Source of the DNA: an uncultured Oscillochloris sp.
GTDB lineage: Bacteria; Chloroflexota; Chloroflexia; Chloroflexales; Chloroflexaceae
Direction of reading: 5' to 3'
Assembly (NCBI GenBank): GCA_903877945.1
Contig: CAIRFY010000449.1
Location: 1 to 7,203, forward strand
Length of the DNA: 7,203 nt
How positions within the stretch are numbered: position 1 is the first letter of the stretch; each line of letters starts with the position of its first letter. Shown here piece by piece: positions 1 to 6,061 of this stretch. The notes beneath the pieces were generated by a model. It was not told the DNA's origin. It saw nothing but the letters and a program-made list of their open reading frames with translations, and made no database searches. The position numbers and the translations under genes are program-made.

Positions 1-14
1 TGATGATGCACACC

Positions 15-43
15 GGGACGCTTCGCTTCGCTCAGCGTGACAG
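15..43. repeat. REP-like short intergenic palindromic repeat
   Basis: This stretch lies just beyond the 3' end of proS and has the form GGGACG, then CTTCGCTTCGCTCAGCG, then TGACAG. ACGCT (18-22) pairs with AGCGT (34-38) around an 11-nt loop containing tandem TTCGC units. Sequences of the general type 'CTTCGCTTCGCTCAG..TGACA' are, from general knowledge, common as dispersed intergenic repeats in Chloroflexota and other phyla. Only one copy is visible here, so calling it dispersed is inference. It could act as a 3' mRNA-stabilising hairpin for proS. There is no U-tract, so it is not a classical intrinsic terminator. The rest of 1-89 shows nothing else. Confidence 0.5.
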
Positions 44-89
44 GGCGAGTTTTGCGGTAGTGCGGCTTCTGTGTTTTTCTGTGACAAAA

Positions 90-1532
90 TCAGTACGCTC
101 TGGCGAAGATCACCTGCTGGGTCGTCTCTTTGCCGGTGTAGACACAGATCCCGGCAGTACCGGCCTGATCGAGGGGGATGCAGCGGATGGTGGCCCGCGT
201 CTCGTCCTGGATGCGCTTCTCGTCATCGGTACTGCCTGCCCAGTAGGCGCGGGCGAAGCCGCGCTCGATCTGGGCCTTCAGCTCGTCGTAGCTGGACACA
301 TCGGCGGTGTGTTCCTCGCGGAAGCGCAGGGCGCGGGCGAAGAGCCCCTGCTGGATCTCTTCGAGCAGGGCCAGGATACGTGCGGTGAGACCCTCCTGGG
401 GCACAAAGCTCTTGCCCTCGCGACCGGGCACATCGCGGCGGGCAATCGCCACGCTGCCCTTCTCCACATCCTTCGGGCCAACCTCGATCCGCACCGGCAC
501 GCCCTTCATCTCCCACTCGTTGTACTTGAAACCGGGCGACAGGTTATCGCGGTTGTCTACCTTAAAGCGCAGGGTGCCCTTCCAGCCTGCGGTAATGGTG
601 GCGACCGTCGCCAGCACCTTCTCGCGCTCGGTGTCATTCTTGTAGATTGGCACCACGACCACTTGAGTGGGTGCGAGGCGTGGAGGCAGCACCAAGCCCT
701 CGTCGTCCGAGTGGGTCATGATCAGCGCACCGATCAGGCGCGTACTCACGCCCCAACTGGTCGTCCAGACGTGCTGAACAGTGTTGTTCTGATCAGTGAA
801 GGTGATGTCGAAGGCGTGGGCAAAGTTCTGTCCGAGGTTGTGGGATGTGCCGGCCTGGAGGGCGCGGCCATCCTGCATCATGGCCTCGATGCAGTAGGAG
901 CGTAGGGCGCCGGGGAACTTCTCGTTCTCGGTTTTCAGCCCACGGATCACTGGCATCGCCATCACCTGCTCGGCGAAGTCGGCATAAACGTCATACAGAA
1001 TTTTCAGCGTTTCCGCTTCAGCATCGGCTTCCGTCGCGTGGGCTGTATGACCCTCGCTCCAGAGGAACTCGGATGTGCGCAAGAATGGGCGGGTACGCAT
1101 CTCCCAGCGCATCACATTACACCACTGATTGTAGAGCAGGGGTAGGTCGCGGTAGGAGCGGATCCACTTGCTGTAGAAGTAGCCGATGATCGTCTCGCTG
1201 GTGGGGCGGATCACGTAAGGCTCGGCTAGTTCTTCACCACCGGCGCGGGTGACCTCGGCCACCTCAGGGGCGAATCCTTCCACATGCTCGGCCTCTTTCA
1301 TAATAAAGCTTTTGGGGATCAGCAGTGGAAAATAAACATTCTGGTGACCAGTCTCCTTGATCCGGTCGTCGAGTTCGCGCTGCATCATCTCCCAGACAGC
1401 GTAGCCTGTTGCCTTAAAGACAATACAACCGCGCACAACCTCGGCGACCTCAGCTAGGTCGGCCTCGCGGACAATATCGAGGTACCACTGGTTGTAGTCC
1501 TTCGCTCTGGTGGTGATTACGTCCTTGGGCAT
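90..1532 (-). CDS. proS: Prolyl-tRNA synthetase, archaeal/eukaryal-type (ProRS), 480 aa
   Basis: This cytoplasmic class II aminoacyl-tRNA synthetase charges tRNA-Pro with proline at the expense of ATP. The 480-residue length and the lack of an editing-domain insertion fit the short archaeal/eukaryal-like form rather than the ~570-residue bacterial form. Visible landmarks are RPTSE (109-113), the motif 2 segment with FLRTSEFLW and EGHTAHAT (150-167), motif 3 GVSTRLIGALIMTHSDD (261-277), an anticodon-binding domain from about 288 to 390, and a C-terminal domain ending in FARAY with the family's terminal Tyr. The ATG at 1530-1532 was chosen because an AGGAG Shine-Dalgarno lies 5 nt upstream and MPKDVITTRAKDYNQWY matches the family N-terminus; the frame is open for another 43 codons, but that stretch looks non-coding. 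Three of the four zinc-ligand Cys expected in the C-terminal domain appear replaced (see findings). The promoter is not clear: a TATTAT on this strand overlaps the -10 box of the divergent HNH gene, without a good -35. Confidence 0.97.
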   Translation of the reverse strand: MPKDVITTRAKDYNQWYLDIVREADLAEVAEVVRGCIVFKATGYAVWEMMQRELDDRIKETGHQNVYFPLLIPKSFIMKEAEHVEGFAPEVAEVTRAGGEELAEPYVIRPTSETIIGYFYSKWIRSYRDLPLLYNQWCNVMRWEMRTRPFLRTSEFLWSEGHTAHATEADAEAETLKILYDVYADFAEQVMAMPVIRGLKTENEKFPGALRSYCIEAMMQDGRALQAGTSHNLGQNFAHAFDITFTDQNNTVQHVWTTSWGVSTRLIGALIMTHSDDEGLVLPPRLAPTQVVVVPIYKNDTEREKVLATVATITAGWKGTLRFKVDNRDNLSPGFKYNEWEMKGVPVRIEVGPKDVEKGSVAIARRDVPGREGKSFVPQEGLTARILALLEEIQQGLFARALRFREEHTADVSSYDELKAQIERGFARAYWAGSTDDEKRIQDETRATIRCIPLDQAGTAGICVYTGKETTQQVIFARAY

Positions 1533-1548
1533 GGTGACTCCTAGACTA

Positions 1549-1577
1549 TTGACACGTGTGACGATACCGTGTATAAT
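1549..1577 (+). promoter_or_regulatory. Consensus sigma-70-type promoter of the HNH gene
   Basis: TTGACA (1549-1554) and TATAAT (1572-1577) are both exact consensus hexamers, separated by exactly 17 bp. Initiation would be expected near 1584, giving a leader of about 33 nt with a GAAGG-like ribosome-binding site (1604-1608) before the ATG at 1618. An 8-bp palindrome ACACGTGT (1552-1559) overlaps the -35 end and spacer and could be an operator. The -35 box is only 16 bp from the start codon of the divergent proS, so the two transcription units share this DNA. Confidence 0.85.
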
Positions 1578-1617
1578 AGAACACAAGTTTCCTTTAGTGT
1601 TCGTGAAGGTGCGATCT

Positions 1618-2643
1618 ATGGCAATTATTGACCGGGATGGAGATGCGGGCAAGATCTGCATTCACTGTGCTGAGTGGAAGCCGATCACTCAATTTTCACC
1701 ACGAAATCTACGCGGCATTCCACAAGGCGACGGTTATCAGTCATACTGTAAATCCTGCTATCGTAAGCGATTCCGTGCGTGGCGCAAGAAGAATCTTGAT
1801 CGCCAACTTGCCTATGAACGCACCTATCGTGAGGCCAATCGAGAGAAGCTTCGTACCTATGATCGAGAACACTATCTGGCCAACCGGGAGCATCATAACT
1901 TGCTTATACGTGTGATCTACCACAAAGATCCCAGCAAAAAGCTCGCACGCATTCGTGCTTACATGAAGTCCCATCCAGAAAAGGCAGCGGCGAAAAGCAA
2001 TCGCAGACGGGCGAAGGAGCATGCGGCACCCGGTTCGCACACTATTGCCGAGTGGCAGGCGCTCAGGGCTCTCTACCATTATACCTGTCTCTGCTGTGGG
2101 CGCTGCGAGCCGGGGATTAAACTGACCCGTGATCATATTGTCCCGCTCGATGTGGGTGGGAGCGATGACATCGAGAACATCCAACCCCTCTGTAGATCGT
2201 GTAACGGAGCGAAGGGCGCACGGGTGATCGACTATCGGCCCTCAGCCCAACTCCTTACGCATCAACTCGCTGGGGAAGGTGATCCGGTCGAGGATAGGCG
2301 GTGTGCGGGAGACGGGCTGGTAGCCGAGGCGGACATAGAGGCGGCGGGCGGTATCATTGCCGATGACGACGCGCAGCAGGGCGGCGCGGGCACCGTGGCG
2401 GCGGGCCTCGTCCTCAATCTGGCCCATCATCGCCGCGCCAACGCCGTGCCCGCGTGCGTCGGTATCTACCACGACGCTGGAGATGTAGCTTTCGCCGCTG
2501 GCAATGTTGACCTCGGGGATCAGCGCGGCGCGCAGGGCGCTGAGGATCAGGCGCAGGGTGTCGCCGATGCCGATGGTGGCGATGGCGGTGCTGAAGGTGC
2601 CGGGGGGCAGCAGATCCTCCGTATGCCAGGTGGGCATGCGTAG
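1618..2643 (+). CDS. HNH endonuclease with N-terminal zinc finger and an antisense-encoded C-terminal extension
   Basis: This is a putative metal-dependent DNA endonuclease of the HNH superfamily. The N-terminus has a zinc-finger-like pair of CxxC motifs (C14/C17 and C44/C47), with the KPITQF pattern common in phage and bacterial HNH proteins. A very basic, Tyr/Arg-rich helical linker follows (about 48-135). The HNH domain spans about 141-207: C157xxC160, RDHIVPL (D172, H173), the GG turn at 180-181, N187, and LCRSCN (C192, C195, N196). Proteins of this type usually end shortly after a KGxxxIDYR segment, here at residues 199-207. This frame has no stop there and continues from residue 209 to a TAG at 2641-2643, for 341 aa in total. 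The 133-residue tail is antisense to the acetyltransferase gene and low in complexity (Gly, Ala, Asp), so it is probably not an evolved domain. The ATG at 1618 follows a GAAGG site and a consensus promoter. G+C over 1621-1980 is about 49% by hand count (176/360), well below the flanking genes, which suggests horizontal acquisition. A role in homing, mobility or defence cannot be chosen from the sequence. Confidence 0.85.
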   Translation: MAIIDRDGDAGKICIHCAEWKPITQFSPRNLRGIPQGDGYQSYCKSCYRKRFRAWRKKNLDRQLAYERTYREANREKLRTYDREHYLANREHHNLLIRVIYHKDPSKKLARIRAYMKSHPEKAAAKSNRRRAKEHAAPGSHTIAEWQALRALYHYTCLCCGRCEPGIKLTRDHIVPLDVGGSDDIENIQPLCRSCNGAKGARVIDYRPSAQLLTHQLAGEGDPVEDRRCAGDGLVAEADIEAAGGIIADDDAQQGGAGTVAAGLVLNLAHHRRANAVPACVGIYHDAGDVAFAAGNVDLGDQRGAQGAEDQAQGVADADGGDGGAEGAGGQQILRMPGGHA

Positions 2644-2868
2644 GCTGGCGCTGCCCACGATTTGTCCGTTGGCAGTGACCACGTAGCGCCCGCCAATGCT
2701 ATGAGCGATCTCGTATGCGACGATATGCTGGAATAGCCGCACCTGGCTCGCGGCTGGGCCATGCAGTGTGCCGGGCACTTCGGCCCGGTAGAGTTGCACC
2801 AGCAGGTCGGCGATGGCCCCGGCATCGTCAGGTACCGCCGGTCGCAGGGTGATCGTGTCAGCTATCAT
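2242..2868 (-). CDS. GNAT-family N-acetyltransferase, 208 aa
   Basis: This is a predicted acetyl-CoA-dependent N-acetyltransferase of the GNAT fold; the acceptor substrate is unknown. The N-terminus ITLRPAVPDDAGAIADLLVQLY is the usual beta1-alpha1 start. Motif A is clear at 130-150: SSVVVDTDARGHGVG, with the pyrophosphate-binding R-G-x-G-x-G (R139, G140, G142, G144). Motif B, NDTARRLYVRLGY, lies at 171-183. The start at 2866-2868 (MIADTITLRP) fits the family; a further in-frame ATG at 2919 lies inside the repeat hairpin and would add a non-family leader. No strong Shine-Dalgarno precedes the start (GAGA only), and the hairpin base ends 12 nt upstream. It lies 66 bp downstream of the carboxylase gene and is probably co-transcribed with it. 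The last 402 bp, including the stop, are overlapped in convergent orientation by the HNH reading frame. The codons are aligned in register, so a conserved coding role is assigned to this strand. Confidence 0.9.
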   Translation of the reverse strand: MIADTITLRPAVPDDAGAIADLLVQLYRAEVPGTLHGPAASQVRLFQHIVAYEIAHSIGGRYVVTANGQIVGSASLRMPTWHTEDLLPPGTFSTAIATIGIGDTLRLILSALRAALIPEVNIASGESYISSVVVDTDARGHGVGAAMMGQIEDEARRHGARAALLRVVIGNDTARRLYVRLGYQPVSRTPPILDRITFPSELMRKELG

Positions 2869-2880
2869 CAGTCTCGCACA

Positions 2881-2934
2881 ATTGCAGATTGCAGATTGCA
2901 GATTTTCTGCAATCTGCAATCTACAATCCGCAAT
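2881..2934. repeat. Heptanucleotide repeat hairpin between carboxylase and acetyltransferase genes
   Basis: Three tandem ATTGCAG units (2881-2901) are followed after a short AT-rich spacer by two exact reverse-complement CTGCAAT units (2907-2920) and two diverged ones, CTACAAT and CCGCAAT (2921-2934). The arms 2886-2902 and 2906-2922 form a perfect 17-bp stem with a TTT loop. After one mismatch, four more pairs extend it to 2881/2927. It starts directly after the carboxylase stop codon (TAG, 2935-2937 on the minus strand) and ends 12 nt before the acetyltransferase start. There is no U-tract after it on either strand. The type resembles the short tandem heptamer repeats (STRR) known from cyanobacterial genomes. 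Confidence 0.9.
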
Positions 2935-4710
2935 CTAATGCTTGTAGGTGGCCAAGACGACGCCGGACTCGACGGTGGTGCCCTCCTGGAAGAGAACTTC
3001 GTCCAGGGTACCGGCGTGGGGCGCGGTGATCTCGTTCTCCATCTTCATGGCCTCGATAATGAAGAGAACCTGGCCGGCCTCGACAACCTGGCCCGGCGTG
3101 GCCCGCACCGCCGCAAGTCGCCCCTGGATCGGGCTGGTCACGCCGTCTACCTTGGCGGCCACGTGAGTAGCGCGCTTGCCGGGGGCGCGCTTGCCGGGGG
3201 CGGTCGCAACTGCGGCGGCGGCAGGTTGCCCCCCACCAGAGGGCAGGTCGCCGAAGAGCCTGACCCCGAAGCGCTTGCCGTTCACCTCGACGGTGATGCT
3301 GCGCGGCTCGACTGGCTCCTCTGCCGGGGTGGGATCAGCCGGGGGCACGGTGTACGCACGGGTGGTGTCGAACAACTCAGGGTGCTGGCCGATAAAGTTG
3401 ACGCTGATATGGCCATCGGTGAATGTCGGGTGATCCATCGCGGCGCGGTGGAAGGGGATGGTGGTCGTCACCCCGCCGATCTCGTAGTCGGCCAGGGCGC
3501 GGCGCATGCGGGCGATTGCATCGGTGCGAGTCTCGCCCCAGGCGATCAGTTTCGACAAGAGCGAGTCGTAGAACTGCGGGATGCGGTAGTTGGCGCGCAC
3601 GCCGCTCTCTACCCGCACGCCGAAGCCGACTGGCTCGCGGTAGCTGCCCACCGTACCAAGGGCCGGGCGGAAGTTCACCAGGGGATCCTCGGCGTTGATC
3701 CGGCACTCGATGGCGTGGCCGCGTGGCGTCATGTCGGCCTGGTTCAGCCAGAGTACCTCGCCCTGGGCGATGCGGATCTGGCTCTTGACCAAATCGACAC
3801 CATAGACCATCTCGGTGACGGTGTGCTCAACCTGGATGCGCGTGTTCATCTCCAGAAAGTAGTAGTGCCCATCCTCAAACAGAAACTCCAGGGTGCCTGC
3901 GCCCACGTAGCCCACCGAGGTGGCCAGACGCACGGCGGCACCGCACATCTCCGCGCGCAACTGCGGGGTGAGGGCTGGCGAGGGGGACTCCTCGATCAGC
4001 TTCTGGTGACGCCGCTGCACCGAGCAGTCGCGCTCGCCCACGGCCACGGCGTTGCCGTGCATGTCGGCGAGGATCTGGATCTCGATGTGGCGCGGGTTCG
4101 TCAGGTACTTCTCAACGTAGAGATCGGTGTTCTTAAAGGCGCTTTCAGCCTCGCGGCGGGCGCTGGCGAAGGCGTCGGCAATCTCGCCAGGGACGTTCAC
4201 GACACGCAGACCGCGCCCGCCGCCGCCGCCGACGGCCTTGATTGCAATCGGGTAGCCGTAGGCGTCGCCCAGACGGCGGATCTCGTCCAGCGACTCAAGC
4301 GGCTCCAGGGTGCCGGGCACCAGGGGCACCCCGGCCACCGTCGCCTCGCGGCGGGCGGCGGTCTTGCCACCCATGCGCTCCATCGCCTCGGGGGGCGGGC
4401 CGATAAAAACCATGCCAGCGGCGGCCACGGCGCGGGCGAAGTCCGCGTTCTCGGCCAGAAAGCCATAGCCAGGGTGGACAGCGCTAGCGCCAGCCTGGCG
4501 CGCCACCTCGATGATACGCGGGATGCTCAGGTAGCTCTCGGACGAGGGGGCTGGCCCGAGCAGGTAGGCGGCGTCGGCGTAGGCTACGTGAGGAGCCTCG
4601 CGGTCGGCCTCCGAATAGACGGCGACACAGCGCAGGCCCAACTCTTTGCAAGCGCGCATTACCCGCAGGGCGATTTCGCCGCGATTTGCGATAAGTACGG
4701 TGTCGAACAT
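2935..4710 (-). CDS. accC: Acyl-CoA carboxylase alpha chain: biotin carboxylase fused to biotin carboxyl carrier protein, 591 aa
   Basis: The biotin carboxylase half carboxylates biotin using ATP and bicarbonate, and the carrier half presents carboxybiotin to a separate carboxyltransferase, as in acetyl- or propionyl-CoA carboxylase. Landmarks are FDTVLIANRGEIA (2-14), HPGYGFLAEN (79-88), the ATP-grasp glycine loop KAVGGGGGRG (158-167), GERDCSVQRRHQKLIEE (225-241), EMNTRIQVEH (287-296), and a C-terminal biotinyl domain with EAMKM, biotinylated Lys at 556. A Pro/Ala-rich linker (about 455-520) joins the halves. At ~590 residues without a long middle BT domain, it resembles actinobacterial AccA-type chains more than ~670-residue propionyl- or methylcrotonyl-CoA carboxylase alpha chains. 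The acyl substrate cannot be told from the sequence, and no carboxyltransferase gene is in the window. The start MFDTVLIANRG at 4708-4710 has AAGG 6 nt upstream and fits the family; an ATG at 4758 would add 16 non-conserved residues. The symbol describes the N-terminal domain only. In phototrophic Chloroflexota such enzymes can serve fatty acid synthesis or the 3-hydroxypropionate bicycle. Confidence 0.95.
   Translation of the reverse strand: MFDTVLIANRGEIALRVMRACKELGLRCVAVYSEADREAPHVAYADAAYLLGPAPSSESYLSIPRIIEVARQAGASAVHPGYGFLAENADFARAVAAAGMVFIGPPPEAMERMGGKTAARREATVAGVPLVPGTLEPLESLDEIRRLGDAYGYPIAIKAVGGGGGRGLRVVNVPGEIADAFASARREAESAFKNTDLYVEKYLTNPRHIEIQILADMHGNAVAVGERDCSVQRRHQKLIEESPSPALTPQLRAEMCGAAVRLATSVGYVGAGTLEFLFEDGHYYFLEMNTRIQVEHTVTEMVYGVDLVKSQIRIAQGEVLWLNQADMTPRGHAIECRINAEDPLVNFRPALGTVGSYREPVGFGVRVESGVRANYRIPQFYDSLLSKLIAWGETRTDAIARMRRALADYEIGGVTTTIPFHRAAMDHPTFTDGHISVNFIGQHPELFDTTRAYTVPPADPTPAEEPVEPRSITVEVNGKRFGVRLFGDLPSGGGQPAAAAVATAPGKRAPGKRATHVAAKVDGVTSPIQGRLAAVRATPGQVVEAGQVLFIIEAMKMENEITAPHAGTLDEVLFQEGTTVESGVVLATYKH
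3171..3200. repeat. 15-bp exact tandem duplication in the carboxylase linker
   Basis: CGCGCTTGCCGGGGG occurs twice, head to tail (3171-3185 and 3186-3200). On the minus strand it encodes a repeated Ala-Pro-Gly-Lys-Arg block (about residues 504-513) in the flexible linker between the biotin carboxylase and biotinyl domains. The frame is kept, so it changes only linker length and charge. Identity at the DNA level suggests a recent slippage or duplication. Confidence 0.85.
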
Positions 4711-4801
4711 AGCGACCTTGCTACTTTTTAGTGTGGCGGAATACGGTATATGGGACATACGAGCATAACCCTCAGAATAGTCGATTGAGATACAGCGGCC
4801 C

Positions 4802-5365
4802 TCACTCCGGCTCGAAGGCCAGGATATCGATCCGCGAGTGGCGTAATTCCACCCAGTCGCCGGGGAGTACCCGTTCGGTGCCGATGGCGACGGCCATATT
4901 CTCGGCGGTGACGGTGGTGCGCAGGCCGACTACGCCCACGTCGGTGTCAATGGCCATCTCGGTGTAGAGCGTTTTGTAGGGCAGGTACTCGCCGCCCGGC
5001 TCCCATGCCGCCACCGCCTGCACCTGCCCAAAGAGCGTGGGCGTAAGACTGGCACGTCCCGGCGACCTCTCATCCTCCGGCTCCAGTCCGCTGTAGTAGG
5101 GCGGCTGCTGGAGGCGCAGGGTGCTAAGGGCGAAGATCAGCCGGGCCACTCCGACCCGCCCGACATCACCTTCAGCGACGAGGTGGTGCCGGTCAACCAC
5201 GCCGAGCCGCAGGTTCGTAGGGGTGATCGTACCGGGCGTGGGCGCAATAGTTGGCCGCAGCACGATCAGCGGTAAATAGCGCCGTCCGTCCGGGTGCAGT
5301 GCGCCGGGCACAAATTGCTCGAAGACGCAGGGAATGGCGATGGTATTAATTAGCGGGAAGCGCAC
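4802..5365 (-). CDS. Uncharacterised protein, 187 aa
   Basis: I do not recognise this protein. It starts with GTG (5363-5365), preceded by an AGGTAGG Shine-Dalgarno about 9 nt upstream; no other Met occurs before residue 137. It has no signal peptide, no membrane segment and a single Cys (13). Alternating hydrophobic patterns (YLPLIVLRP at 30-38, VGVARLIFAL at 71-80, VGVVGLRTTV at 143-152, GDWVELRHSRIDILAFE at 169-185) suggest a mostly beta-strand fold, with an acidic, Pro-rich loop near 88-105. The sequence is G+C-rich like its neighbours and free of stops, which supports real coding. It lies 91 bp upstream of the carboxylase gene and 74 bp downstream of the PH-domain gene, all in the same direction, so it may belong to one operon. 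A Fur-box-like sequence lies 58-76 bp upstream of its start. A regulatory or accessory role for the carboxylase would be a guess from position only. Confidence 0.75.
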   Translation of the reverse strand: MRFPLINTIAIPCVFEQFVPGALHPDGRRYLPLIVLRPTIAPTPGTITPTNLRLGVVDRHHLVAEGDVGRVGVARLIFALSTLRLQQPPYYSGLEPEDERSPGRASLTPTLFGQVQAVAAWEPGGEYLPYKTLYTEMAIDTDVGVVGLRTTVTAENMAVAIGTERVLPGDWVELRHSRIDILAFEPE

Positions 5366-5422
5366 GTGCTAAAACCTACCTATTCTTGGTTGAAATGATC
5401 AGCGTTGCTCGTCATCTTAACC

Positions 5423-5441
5423 GAAAATAATTATCATTATC
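5423..5441. promoter_or_regulatory. Fur-box-like operator candidate
   Basis: GAAAATAATTATCATTATC matches the reverse complement of the classical 19-bp Fur box consensus (GATAATGATAATCATTATC) at 17 of 19 positions. It overlaps the last codons of the PH-domain gene and lies upstream of the unrecognised minus-strand gene starting at 5365, in a 74-bp gap where a promoter would be expected. It is a conspicuous A+T-rich island in a G+C-rich region. Whether the host has a Fur with this specificity is unknown, and no clear -35/-10 pair was found in the gap. Confidence 0.4.
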
Positions 5442-6018
5442 AGGGGTCTACGGCCCCCAAACCCTCGCTCGGAATGGCGACAAGCTCGCGCATCGCCGCA
5501 TGGGTACGTCGGTCGTTAAGAGACTCGACAAATTCACGCGGGCGGGCCGGGCTGAGGATCATGGGTGGAACGCCCTGGCGAGCCACCGACACCAGGCGCG
5601 TGCGGTTCGTGGCCAGAAAAAACGTCTCACCGTAGGGAGCCAGGCGGAACGGGCCGAGGTAGCCGAAGACGCCAGGGTTGAAGGCGAAGCGCAGCCCGCG
5701 ACGAGGCACGTCGGCTAGGTAGGTGGCCGACGATGCCCCGCTGATCTCTCCCAGCGGGATGCGCAGCGGTCGCCACCAGCGTCGTCGCACCACCAGATCG
5801 GCCTCTTCAACCACATAGGCGCTGGGCTGGGCGGCGTAGCAGAGCAGCAGGAAAATCGCCAGAGGCAGGGCCAGGGCCGTCGGGATGAGCAGGCCGCCCC
5901 AGCGCAGGTTGGCCAGGTAGGCGAAGAGGAGCGGCAGCATCAGCAGACCGCCCAGGTAGGCCAGCCCGATGGTGATCCGGCTCGCATATTCGTCGAGCGG
6001 CGCAACCTCAAAGCGCAT
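5440..6018 (-). CDS. Membrane-anchored bacterial PH-domain protein, 192 aa
   Basis: Two adjacent hydrophobic segments (about 15-36 and 41-62) form a likely membrane hairpin. They are followed by a cytoplasmic, strand-rich domain (about 66-170) that resembles bacterial pleckstrin-homology domains of the bPH_5 (PF10882) kind: SAYVVEEADLVVRRRWW, RIPLGEIS, the GVFGYLGPFRLAPYG turn (116-130), FFLATNRTRLVSV, and ILSPARPREFVESL. Such proteins are widespread but of poorly known function. Two starts are possible. ATG at 6016-6018 has a GAGGA Shine-Dalgarno 7 nt upstream and is preferred. ATG at 6061-6063 also has a GAGGG site but overlaps a TATAAT -10 candidate and would add 15 unconserved-looking residues. 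The gene ends in four consecutive in-frame stops, TGA TAA TGA TAA (5442-5431). It is divergent from the hydrolase gene and may head a four-gene minus-strand operon. Confidence 0.8.
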   Translation of the reverse strand: MRFEVAPLDEYASRITIGLAYLGGLLMLPLLFAYLANLRWGGLLIPTALALPLAIFLLLCYAAQPSAYVVEEADLVVRRRWWRPLRIPLGEISGASSATYLADVPRRGLRFAFNPGVFGYLGPFRLAPYGETFFLATNRTRLVSVARQGVPPMILSPARPREFVESLNDRRTHAAMRELVAIPSEGLGAVDP

Positions 6019-6061
6019 CGCGCAATCCTCGTCCCATTTGGTGTATGATCTAGTGGGGTTC

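Noticed and set aside
3..905. Plus-strand 300-codon open frame opposite proS
   Set aside because: Antisense shadow of proS in G+C-rich DNA; no domain or ribosome-binding site.
1741..2184. Minus-strand 147-codon open frame opposite the HNH gene
   Set aside because: The plus-strand frame has complete zinc-finger and HNH motifs; the minus frame shows none.
2869..2919. Longer acetyltransferase start at 2919
   Set aside because: The extra 17 residues are encoded by the repeat hairpin and do not match the family N-terminus.
2881..2937. CRISPR-like or intrinsic terminator reading of the heptad hairpin
   Set aside because: Units are 7 bp with no spacers, and neither strand has a U-tract after the stem, so neither a CRISPR array nor a classical terminator fits.
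2761..4731. Plus-strand 656-codon open frame opposite the carboxylase gene
   Set aside because: It is the antisense shadow of a clearly recognised biotin carboxylase/BCCP gene; its translation is Gly/Ala/His/Asp-rich without any domain.
5362..5369. GCACGTGC palindrome at the GTG start, similar to ACACGTGT near the HNH promoter
   Set aside because: Only a CACGTG core is shared; six-base palindromes are expected by chance and there is no common position relative to a promoter.
5441..5456. GGGG/CCCC hairpin at the end of the PH-domain gene as a terminator
   Set aside because: The stem is only four pairs and lies inside the coding sequence, and the following minus-strand tract is mixed A/T rather than a T run.
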